A DNA stretch of 64,000 nt from Pseudoxanthomonas sp. (GTDB lineage Bacteria > Pseudomonadota > Gammaproteobacteria > Xanthomonadales > Xanthomonadaceae). Below are positions 56,866 through 64,000 of this stretch, piece after piece. The stretch covers positions 1 to 64,000 of the forward strand of contig NZ_JANJUE010000116.1 of the NCBI RefSeq assembly GCF_024710765.1, read 5' to 3'. The position numbers and the translations under genes were made by a program. The stretch's first letter is position 1. Every line of letters begins with the position of its first letter. The notes below the pieces were generated by a model that saw only the letters and a program-made list of their open reading frames with translations, was not told where the DNA came from and searched no databases.

Positions 56866-59328
56866 TCACTGGCCTCCCGCGGACGGGACGGCGCAGAACG
56901 AAGCCGGCAGATCGCCCGCGCGGGTGCCCCAGCCGGTGGTCGGCGGCGTGGCGGTCAGCGCGTACTCGATGCGGCCCCCCTGCTGCAGGCGGTTCCAGTC
57001 CAGCCAGACCGGCGCATGCGCCTGTCCGTCGACGCGCACGCCATCCACGTACTGCAGCGTGCGGCCATCGGCGCCGGGCGCGTCGATGCGCAGGGTGCGG
57101 CCCTGGCCCAGATCCATCTCGACCCGGCTGAAGCGCGGCGCATGCAGCAGGAACTGGCCGGTACCGGGCACGGCCGGATACAGCCCCATCGCGCTGAACA
57201 GGTACCAGGCCGACATCGTGCCGAGGTCGTCATTGCCGGTGACGCCGTTGGGCGCGTTGGTGAACAGCTGCTGGGCGGCGCGCAGCACGGTGGTGGTCTT
57301 CCACGGCTGGCCGATCAGCGTGTACATCCACGGCGTGTGCAGGTCGGGTTCGTTGTTGGGGTTGTAGCGGTACTGGTTGTAATAGCTGTACGGACCCACC
57401 ACCCATTCCTTGCGGGCGGCGTGCAGCGGATCCTTCACCAGCGCGTCGTAGGCGAAGAACATGTCCAGGCGCTTGCCGGTCTGCTCGACACCGTGCATCG
57501 CCTCGACCAGGCCCGGCACGTCCTGCTGCGCCAGCCATTGGTACTGCCAGGCGGTGCCTTCATGGAAACCATGGTGCGAGCGCGGGCTGTAGTGGCCGTC
57601 GGCCGGCACGTACCAGCTGCCATCTTCCATGCGCGGGCGCGGGAAGCCTTCGAAGCCGGCCTCCTCGTCACGCACGCCGGCATCCCACACCTTGCGCCAG
57701 TTGCGGCCGCGCTCGCGCAGCACCGCCACGTCCTGGCCCAAGCCAAGACCATCGGCCATCTGTGCCAGCGAACAATCCGCCAGCGCGTATTCCAGCGTGG
57801 CCGAGCCGCCGTGGTGCGGATCCACGTCCATGCCCTTCGATGGCCAGGCGCGGTCGTACTGGACGAAGCCGTTGGCCAGGTAGCTGGCGTTGCCCGAGCG
57901 GCCGGCGTGGCGCGAATTGGTCGGCGGCATCTCGAACGCGTTCTGCCGCAGCGCCGCGTAGGCCTGCTTCTCCACGCCCTTGAGCGCGCCGAACCGCCAC
58001 AAATCGACCATGAAAGGGGTGACCGGATCGCCGGTCATCACGTTGGTCTCGAAATTCGCATAGCCCCAGCGCGGCAGCCAGCCGCCCTGTTCATGGATCG
58101 CCAGCAGCGAGCGCCCGATGTCGCGCGCACGCTCCGGGCGCAGCATCGCCAACAGCTGGTTCTGCGAACGATAGGTGTCCCACAGCGAGAAGTACTCGTA
58201 GTAGGTCCAGCCATCGGCGCGATGGATCTGCTCGTCGTAGCCGCGGTAGCGGCCATCGGCGTCACTGCCGGTCAGCGGCTGCAGCAACGCGTGGTACAGC
58301 GCGGTGTAGAACACCGTGCGATCGTCCTGGTTGCCGCCCTGCACGCGCACGCTCGCCAGTTCCTTGCGCCAGGTGTCCTGGGCCTGCCTGCGCATCTGGT
58401 CGAAGCCGAGCAGCTTGCCGCCACGCATGCCGTCGCTGCGCAGGTTGTTGCGCGCGCCCTCGGCGTCGACATGCGAGATCGCGCTGATCGCGGTGACCGC
58501 CTTGCCCTTGGTCGTATCGAAGCTCAGCCACGCGCCGTTCGGCTTGGCCTCGCCTTCCATGCTGTGGCGCGCCCCCGGCAGGCCACCGGCCTCGCCCCAG
58601 GTGCCGAACGCCTTGAACGGGCGATCGAACTCGATGCGGAACCAGGTGGTGTACTGGTGGCCACCGCAGAAACTGCGGGTCACCAGCTTGCCTTCCACCA
58701 CGCGGTCGCCGACCACGTCGACGGTGCTGCCGATCACCGAGTGGCGCTCGTTGGCCTGGGCCACGTTGACCAGCACGTGGCCTTCGCTGGCGTTGGCGGA
58801 GAAGGTGTAGCGCTCGGCCGCCGCGCGGGTCAGCGCGGTCGCCTCGGCATCGATGCCACCGTAGTCGAGCAGGCGCACCTTGTAATAGCCGGCCTGCCCC
58901 ACCTCGCCGTCATGGCTGTAGCGGGAGGCGTAGGTCTTGTGGTTGAAACGTTTCGGGTCCTTGGTGTCGAAATCGCCACCCGGGCCGATCGTGCCGGTGA
59001 CCGGCAGGACCGACACCTGGCCGCCCTGTTCCCAGCAACCAGCGCCGGACAGGAACGAATGGCCGAAACCGCGGATCTTGGGATCGTCGTAGCGCCAGCC
59101 CGAATAGTGCTCGCCGATGGGGCTGACCTGGATCAGGCCGAACGGCGCGGAGGCGCCGGGGAACGTATTGCCATCGTCCTTGCTGCCGATGAAGGTATTC
59201 ACCTCGCGTACCGGATCCGCCCCCGGAGCGGCCTGGACCAGGGGAACCGTCAACGCCAGCAGGCCGGCGAAGGCCAGCGAGGCGGTGCGAAGACGCGGGG
59301 AAGTCGGTACTCGGGACGTGGGTGCCAT
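56866..59328 (-). CDS. GH92 alpha-1,2-mannosidase
   Basis: An exported mannosidase of 820 residues. A signal peptide (FAGLLALTVPLVQAA) is followed by the N-terminal domain (VNTFIGSKDDGNTFPGA and GFGHSFLSGAGC) and the (alpha/alpha)6 domain. The latter has DTYRSQNQLLAML, HEGTAWQYQW with the acid glutamate, and GNDDLGTMSAWYLFSAMG with the catalytic aspartates of the calcium-dependent inverting family. It would trim mannose from high-mannose N-glycans. It follows the TonB receptor and its terminator and may have its own promoter; it leads the LacI-FHS-PfkB genes with a 115-bp gap. Confidence 0.95.
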   Translation of the reverse strand: MAPTSRVPTSPRLRTASLAFAGLLALTVPLVQAAPGADPVREVNTFIGSKDDGNTFPGASAPFGLIQVSPIGEHYSGWRYDDPKIRGFGHSFLSGAGCWEQGGQVSVLPVTGTIGPGGDFDTKDPKRFNHKTYASRYSHDGEVGQAGYYKVRLLDYGGIDAEATALTRAAAERYTFSANASEGHVLVNVAQANERHSVIGSTVDVVGDRVVEGKLVTRSFCGGHQYTTWFRIEFDRPFKAFGTWGEAGGLPGARHSMEGEAKPNGAWLSFDTTKGKAVTAISAISHVDAEGARNNLRSDGMRGGKLLGFDQMRRQAQDTWRKELASVRVQGGNQDDRTVFYTALYHALLQPLTGSDADGRYRGYDEQIHRADGWTYYEYFSLWDTYRSQNQLLAMLRPERARDIGRSLLAIHEQGGWLPRWGYANFETNVMTGDPVTPFMVDLWRFGALKGVEKQAYAALRQNAFEMPPTNSRHAGRSGNASYLANGFVQYDRAWPSKGMDVDPHHGGSATLEYALADCSLAQMADGLGLGQDVAVLRERGRNWRKVWDAGVRDEEAGFEGFPRPRMEDGSWYVPADGHYSPRSHHGFHEGTAWQYQWLAQQDVPGLVEAMHGVEQTGKRLDMFFAYDALVKDPLHAARKEWVVGPYSYYNQYRYNPNNEPDLHTPWMYTLIGQPWKTTTVLRAAQQLFTNAPNGVTGNDDLGTMSAWYLFSAMGLYPAVPGTGQFLLHAPRFSRVEMDLGQGRTLRIDAPGADGRTLQYVDGVRVDGQAHAPVWLDWNRLQQGGRIEYALTATPPTTGWGTRAGDLPASFCAVPSAGGQ

Positions 59329-59453
59329 GCGGTCTGATTACCTGTGTGCTTGCGGCCATCGCGGCCGCGGGTTGGAGCTTCCTGGATCCGGACGGCACCG
59401 CCTGGAGCGATGCCGCCGGATTGTATGACGGGTGTTGCGACTTGCTGGAGCGG

Positions 59454-59480
59454 TAAAAATGGCCCGGCCGAAGCCGGGCC
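59454..59480 (-). terminator. Intrinsic terminator after the TonB-dependent receptor
   Basis: A perfect stem GGCCCGGC / GCCGGGCC with loop TTCG on the minus strand is followed by ATTTTTACC. It separates the receptor gene from GH92. Confidence 0.9.
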
Positions 59481-59521
59481 GACTGCCCGGACCGTCCCGG
59501 AGGACGGGAGAGATTCCGGGG

Positions 59522-62455
59522 TTACTCAAAGTTGAACACGTACTCCATCGCCACTTCGCGACCCACCGGGCTGAACAGGCGGCTGTTGTAGAACTCGTAG
59601 TCCAGCTTGTACGGGTCCTTGTGGTTCCAGCCGGCGCTGTTGAACACGTTGGTCACGTACACGTTGATCTTCGCGCGCGGGGTAATCCGGTAGCCCACGT
59701 TGAAGTTCCAGGTGATCGCCGGTCCGACGCGGCCGTAGTACTTCTTGGTGGCCTGGCCGAAGGTCGGGCTGTTCGGATCCGTGTCCACGCAACCCGCCTT
59801 GTCGCTGGGCACGCCGCCATCGGCGAACGGAATGCAGCCGCCGGAGTTGCCGAGATCGTTGGTGTCCCAGTGATAGCGCACGCCCGGCACCGCGCCGATG
59901 CGATCGCCGTATACGGTCGCATTCCAGTTGCCGTAGGCCCAGCTGACGCTGCCGCGAATCTTGCTGCGGACGTCGCGGTCGCGGCGCTCCGGGTTCGGAT
60001 CGGTGCGGTAGGTCTGCTCCTTCATCGATTGCAGGTTGGTGTAGTTCAACCCGAACTGGAAATCGCCCCAGCGCTCGGTCGACAGACGGTAGCGGGTCGA
60101 CACGTCGATGCCTTCCACTTCACGCTGCGCGATGTTGATCGGGCCGCGGCGCACATCGGTGATGAAGCCGTTTTCGTCGCGGGTGACCCGGTCGATGATC
60201 GAGGCGCAGTAATCAGCCCCGCCCGGATTGGACCAGCTCTGGCCCGGCGTGGTGGTCAGGCCGGTACGGCAGCCCGCCTCGTCGCGCAGCACGATGTCCT
60301 CGCCGATATCGCGGATTTCGTCTTCCAGCTTGATCGCCCAGTAGTCGGCGGTCAGCGACAGGTTGTCGAGGATGTCCCAGACGAAGCCGGCGGTCCACGA
60401 CTTGCCCAGCTCCGACTTCAGATCCGATGCGCCCTGGCGGTTGATGTTGAACGGATAGGTGACGTCGGTATTCTCCGACGTGCAGTTGTTGGTCAGGTAA
60501 TCGCCACTGTCGATGCAGCGGAACGGATCCAGCGTGCGCACCTGGGCGGAGCTGTGCTCGGCCAGCAGGTAGTGCATGTCCGGCGCGCGGAAGCTGGTCG
60601 CATAGCTGCCACGAACCAGCAGGTTGCTCAGCGGACGCCACTGCAGGCCGGCGTTCCAGGTGGTTTCGCTCTGGGTACCGATGTTGGTCGAGGCATCCGA
60701 GTACGACTTGTAGTCGCCGTAGCGGTCATAGCGCGCGGCCAAGGTCGCGGTCAGCGTGTTCAGCAGGGGAACACTGAACTCGACACCGGTCGAATAGCGG
60801 GTGCGTTCGCCACCGCCGCGATCGATGTTCTGCACGTCGTAGTCCAGGTTGCCACGCGGATCAGGATTCAGCTTGTAGCCCTGCTGGGCGACTTCCGCCA
60901 CCGCCGCGAAACCGATGGGGCCGGCCCAACCCTCGAACAGATCACCGCTGATGGTGAAGGCCGCCTGGTTGACCCAGGACGCCGACTGGTTGATCGAATG
61001 GGTGCCGAACTGGCGGTACTGTTCCGGGGTGACCGGATTCCAGTAGCGATCACGATTGAGGTTGTAGGCCGGCAATCCGTCGACCACGCCGACCTGCGGT
61101 CCCAGGAAATAGGCATTGACCATGTCCCAGTCCACCGTGGAGATGCTCTCGCGCACCGAGTAGTACGAGCGGCCCAGCGAAGCATCCCAGTCGAACCGGC
61201 CGACCGTTCCGCGCAGCCCGGCGCTGATGTCCCACGAGCGTTCCTGGTTGTGGTTGCGCAGATTCGCGTCACCGCCCACTTCCTGCGCCGTGAAGTTGCG
61301 CACGCCGATCAGCGACATGCCACTGCCGACATCGTAGAACGCCGGCGCATCCAGGCCCGCCGGGAACTGCACGCCCGGAGGCGAGGTGCCCCACTCGGCC
61401 TCCGAACTGAACACCGACACGTTGGCCCACGCCTGCATGCCGTTCTCGAAGTCCCAGGTGCCGTAGAGGTAGCCGGACAGGTCCTTGCTGCCGCCGCGGA
61501 TCAGCCAGTTTCCGAAGTCCGAGCTCAGGCCGCACAGTTGCCCGGTGTTGGTGATGGTGTCGCTGTTGCGGTTGTAGGTGAGGCGGTCGGCCAGATAGAA
61601 CTCGCCGCCGAACTTCTCGCAGGTGCCGGCCGGCGGTGCGAGCCGCATGCCGGTATTGGCGTCAATCAGGGCCAGGCCGCTGAACGGGCGGAAGCCGACC
61701 TTGCGCTGTTCCGGATTCCAGGAGCCGTAGGGGGCATCGTCGGAGTCGTCCATGCCCGGACGATCGCGACCGAACAGCGGATCACGCTCGGTGTACTGCG
61801 CCGCGTACGTCACGCTCCAGTTCTGGCCGACCTTGCCGCCGGCCCAGGAGATGTCCCAGGTATCCCGGCCGCCCTCGGTGGAGGAACCGCCACGGATGCG
61901 GAACTCGTCGCCCTCGTAATTCTTCTTCAGGATGATGTTGACCACGCCGGCCACCGCGTCGGAACCGTAGATGGCCGACGCGCCGCCGGTCAGCACTTCC
62001 ACGCGCTCGACGGCGGCGGCCGGAATGTTGCTGTAGTTGGCGAAATTGCTTTGGCCGCCGTAGGGCAGCGGGTAGTCGGCCACGCGACGGCCGTTGACCA
62101 GCAGCAGGCTGCGGCCCGGGCCCATGTTGCGCAGGTTCAGCGGGCTGGCATTCGGCGTATGCGAACCCCACTGCACGTCCGCCTCGACCGTGCCGATCGC
62201 TTCATTGAGCGTGCTCAGCATGTCGTAGACGGTGGTGAAGCCTTCCTTCTTGATCTGGTCGGCGGAGATGACCTGGACCGGCGCCGGACCTTCCACCTGG
62301 GCGCGCTTGATGCGCGAGCCGGTGACGGTGACGGTGTCGAGTTCCTTGGTGGATTCGGAGGTGGCCTCCTGGGCGGCCACGGACAGCGTGGGGAGCATCG
62401 CCAGCAACAACGCGCTGCTTAGGACGTTGCGACGATAACGCGGGGACTGAGCCAT
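59522..62455 (-). CDS. TonB-dependent receptor for N-glycan-derived oligosaccharides
   Basis: A 977-residue outer-membrane receptor. A signal peptide (VLSSALLLAMLPTLSVAAQE) is followed by a TonB-box-like ELDTVTVTGSRIKRAQ, a plug domain (VQVISADQIKKEGFTTVYDM, LNLRNMGPGRSLLLVNGRRV, TGGASAIYGSDAVAGVVNI), and a barrel ending in an aromatic-rich strand (MEYVFNFE). It belongs to the carbohydrate-uptake type common in Xanthomonadaceae. The substrate is inferred from the surrounding enzymes as N-glycan fragments. The ATG at 62455 fits the signal peptide. The 361-bp region upstream (62456-62816) carries possible LacI operators and is AT-rich. Confidence 0.92.
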   Translation of the reverse strand: MAQSPRYRRNVLSSALLLAMLPTLSVAAQEATSESTKELDTVTVTGSRIKRAQVEGPAPVQVISADQIKKEGFTTVYDMLSTLNEAIGTVEADVQWGSHTPNASPLNLRNMGPGRSLLLVNGRRVADYPLPYGGQSNFANYSNIPAAAVERVEVLTGGASAIYGSDAVAGVVNIILKKNYEGDEFRIRGGSSTEGGRDTWDISWAGGKVGQNWSVTYAAQYTERDPLFGRDRPGMDDSDDAPYGSWNPEQRKVGFRPFSGLALIDANTGMRLAPPAGTCEKFGGEFYLADRLTYNRNSDTITNTGQLCGLSSDFGNWLIRGGSKDLSGYLYGTWDFENGMQAWANVSVFSSEAEWGTSPPGVQFPAGLDAPAFYDVGSGMSLIGVRNFTAQEVGGDANLRNHNQERSWDISAGLRGTVGRFDWDASLGRSYYSVRESISTVDWDMVNAYFLGPQVGVVDGLPAYNLNRDRYWNPVTPEQYRQFGTHSINQSASWVNQAAFTISGDLFEGWAGPIGFAAVAEVAQQGYKLNPDPRGNLDYDVQNIDRGGGERTRYSTGVEFSVPLLNTLTATLAARYDRYGDYKSYSDASTNIGTQSETTWNAGLQWRPLSNLLVRGSYATSFRAPDMHYLLAEHSSAQVRTLDPFRCIDSGDYLTNNCTSENTDVTYPFNINRQGASDLKSELGKSWTAGFVWDILDNLSLTADYWAIKLEDEIRDIGEDIVLRDEAGCRTGLTTTPGQSWSNPGGADYCASIIDRVTRDENGFITDVRRGPINIAQREVEGIDVSTRYRLSTERWGDFQFGLNYTNLQSMKEQTYRTDPNPERRDRDVRSKIRGSVSWAYGNWNATVYGDRIGAVPGVRYHWDTNDLGNSGGCIPFADGGVPSDKAGCVDTDPNSPTFGQATKKYYGRVGPAITWNFNVGYRITPRAKINVYVTNVFNSAGWNHKDPYKLDYEFYNSRLFSPVGREVAMEYVFNFE

Positions 62456-62546
62456 TTTGCGAAGTACTCGGGGTGATGTGTTGGTGTGGTTTTTTTGACT
62501 TGCGGTACGGCGGCGTCCAGAAATTTCTCTCGATCTAACCCTGCAC

Positions 62547-62591
62547 TTGAATCGTTCCAATGACTCGAATGCCTCTCTCTGGATCGATCCA
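62547..62591. promoter_or_regulatory. LacI-type operator candidates upstream of the TonB receptor gene
   Basis: The 12-bp perfect palindrome TGGATCGATCCA (62580-62591) has the central CG of LacI operators. A second site, TTGAATCGTTCCAA (62547-62560), is partly symmetric with 10 of 14 positions. Both lie 92-137 bp upstream of the receptor start. No other coding feature is seen in 62456-62816. Confidence 0.5.
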
Positions 62592-62816
62592 AATTAAACA
62601 TGGGTGAACGCAAGCCGCATTCCGCACCGCAGCAATCGCGCGGGAGGCGATTTTTGAATCGAAATAAATCTTTGGAATCAACGCGTTGCAAGACCCCAGA
62701 ACGAGGGGCTGCCACAGCTTGATGACGGGCGCATGAAGGAACTGCGCGAAAAGCATCCGGTGGCTCCCCGCCGCGGTCTGCCGCGCACCTTCCGGCGCCG
62801 CCCGGCCGGGCGTGGC

Positions 62817-63560
62817 TCAGGCGGTCGCGAGCGCCTCGCGGAATGCCGCCACGATCGCCGGATCGGTCTCCTGGCGGTCGTATTCCAGTCCGGTCAGCGC
62901 CGGATTGCGGAACGCCATCGCCGACGCGCGCCGCGCCTTCGCCGACGCGTGCACTTCGGCGACGCCGGTGGCCGCGATGAGGCCGGCGACATTGGCGGGC
63001 GTGAGGCCCGCGCCGGCCAGGATGGCCAGGCGGCCCGCCGCCTGGCGGACGTATCCGGAAATGGCGGTCGCACCCCGCACTGCGTCGGCCTGTCCGCCGG
63101 AGGTCAGCACCCGGTGGCAGCCGAGCGCCGCGATGTCCTCCAGCGCCTGCACGGAGTCGCGGACCGCGTCGAAGGCGCGGTGGAAGGTCACCTGCATGCC
63201 GGACGCCGCCGCCACCAGTTCACGGCACAGCGGCAGATCGATGTTTCCGGCGGAATCCAGCGCGCCGATGACCACGCCGTCGCAACCCAGCTGCCGGCAC
63301 GCGGCGATGTCGTGCAGCATCACTTCGGCTTCGCGCGTGTCGTAGAGGAAATCGCCGGCACGCGGCCGGATCAGCACGAAGATCGGAATCGACAGGCGTT
63401 CCCGGGTCATCGCCAGGGTGCCGTAGGACGGCGTGGTACCGCCCTCGCCCAGGTTCTCGCACAGTTCGATGCGATCGGCCCCGCCCGCCTGCGCCGCCAG
63501 CGCGGACAGGTGCGAGTTGGCCGCGATCTCCAGCACGGTGCCGCGCGCGGAAGGGCTCAT
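62817..63560 (-). CDS. cutC: CutC-family protein
   Basis: A 247-residue TIM-barrel protein of the CutC family, which has been tied to copper homeostasis in E. coli and human, though the biochemical role is disputed. Signatures are GGADRIELCENLGEGGTTPS, IFVLIRPRAGDFLY, VTFHRAFDAV, LGCHRVLTSGGQADA and ILAGAGLTPANV. The start overlaps the glycosylasparaginase stop (ATGA), so the two are translated together. Its position between a glycosylasparaginase and the glycan receptor suggests a role in glycan metabolism here, which is an inference. Confidence 0.92.
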   Translation of the reverse strand: MSPSARGTVLEIAANSHLSALAAQAGGADRIELCENLGEGGTTPSYGTLAMTRERLSIPIFVLIRPRAGDFLYDTREAEVMLHDIAACRQLGCDGVVIGALDSAGNIDLPLCRELVAAASGMQVTFHRAFDAVRDSVQALEDIAALGCHRVLTSGGQADAVRGATAISGYVRQAAGRLAILAGAGLTPANVAGLIAATGVAEVHASAKARRASAMAFRNPALTGLEYDRQETDPAIVAAFREALATA

Positions 63561-64000
63561 GACTGGGTGGTGGTGTAGACCGAGCCGGACTCGCGCAGAT
63601 CATCCTGCCGGCCGCCGTCGCAGACGGCGTAGACGAAACCGCGATGCAACGCGAACGCGCCGACCTCGCCGTGCTTGTTGAGCGCGAGGAAGCACACCTG
63701 CAGGTTCCTGCTCGCTTCCGGGCGCTTGCGGACCACCCGGTCGATGGCCTCGCGGCAGGCATCCATCGGCGAACGTCCCTGCCGCATCAGTTCCACCACC
63801 AGGAAGCTGGCGGCGTTGCGGATCATTTCCTCGCCCACGCCCGAGGCGGTGGCGGCGCCGACGTCGTTGTCGACGTACAGGCCGGCGCCGATGATCGGGC
63901 TGTCGCCGACCCGCCCGTGCATTTTCCAGGCCATGCCGCTGGTGGTGCAGGCGCCGGCCAGGCGGCCCTGCGCATCGATGGCGAGCATGCCGATGGTGTC
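63557..64000 (-). CDS. N4-(beta-N-acetylglucosaminyl)-L-asparaginase, C-terminal (beta) subunit region (gene runs off the window)
   Basis: The last 147 codons of an Ntn-hydrolase of the glycosylasparaginase family. The visible part begins DTIGMLAIDAQGRLAG; the threonine of DTIGM is the catalytic N-terminal nucleophile exposed by autocleavage, so the window contains essentially the whole beta subunit. GDSPIIGAGLYVDND and VGAATASGVGEEMIRN are family hallmarks. The enzyme cleaves the GlcNAc-Asn linkage of N-glycoproteins, the last glycan-to-peptide bond. It overlaps cutC by four bases. Confidence 0.93.
   Translation of the reverse strand, partial: DTIGMLAIDAQGRLAGACTTSGMAWKMHGRVGDSPIIGAGLYVDNDVGAATASGVGEEMIRNAASFLVVELMRQGRSPMDACREAIDRVVRKRPEASRNLQVCFLALNKHGEVGAFALHRGFVYAVCDGGRQDDLRESGSVYTTTQS

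Overview
The window is one GC-rich, densely packed chromosomal segment from a gammaproteobacterium, most likely a member of the Xanthomonadaceae/Lysobacteraceae (Luteimonas, Lysobacter or Pseudoxanthomonas type). This placement is an inference from gene content: UbiTUV-type ubiquinone genes, an ANR/FNR regulator, a Xanthomonas-like N-glycan utilisation locus with a TonB-dependent receptor, and REP-like intergenic hairpins. I saw no insertion sequence, prophage, CRISPR array, rRNA or tRNA.

Region 1 (1-24.5 kb) is a low-oxygen and nitric oxide island. It holds the start of moeA, hemN, an FNR/ANR regulator with its iron-sulfur cysteines, a quinol-dependent NO reductase, NnrS and NnrS-like membrane proteins, SirB2 and DUF2249 proteins, and the O2-independent ubiquinone genes ubiT (fused to a chorismate mutase domain), ubiU, ubiV and ubiD. 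It also holds nadA and nadB, a porin, a copper TonB receptor, copper nitrite reductase nirK with nirV, a SCO copper chaperone, azurin, and a group-3 truncated haemoglobin. Eight FNR-type boxes (TTGAT-N4-ATCAA-like) sit in front of eight transcription units, so the regulator encoded here probably controls the whole island. Two small cysteine-tailed proteins, at 5.2-5.5 kb and 23.1-23.3 kb, look like paralogues.

Region 2 (24.6-29.5 kb) is an Lhr-type large helicase followed by a tandem pair of about 220-bp hairpin-bearing repeats.

Region 3 (29.5-45.2 kb), all on the minus strand, is a candidate surface system. In transcription order it has an OmpR-type response regulator, a giant protein of about 2950 residues made of DUF11 and SdrD/Cna-B-like repeats, an 1136-residue predicted outer-membrane beta-barrel protein whose start overlaps the giant gene's stop, an OmpA-domain protein, and a membrane sensor histidine kinase. 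The promoter of the giant gene carries a Clp/CRP-like palindrome.

Region 4 (45.4-64 kb), also on the minus strand, is a high-mannose N-glycan utilisation locus. It has a glycosylasparaginase, a CutC-family protein, a TonB-dependent receptor, GH92 and GH47 mannosidases, a LacI-type regulator, an FHS sugar transporter, a PfkB fructokinase, an AGE-family mannose isomerase or epimerase, a GH20 hexosaminidase and a GH2 beta-mannosidase. Together these would import N-glycan fragments, remove mannose and GlcNAc, cleave the GlcNAc-Asn bond, and route mannose through fructose to fructose-6-phosphate.
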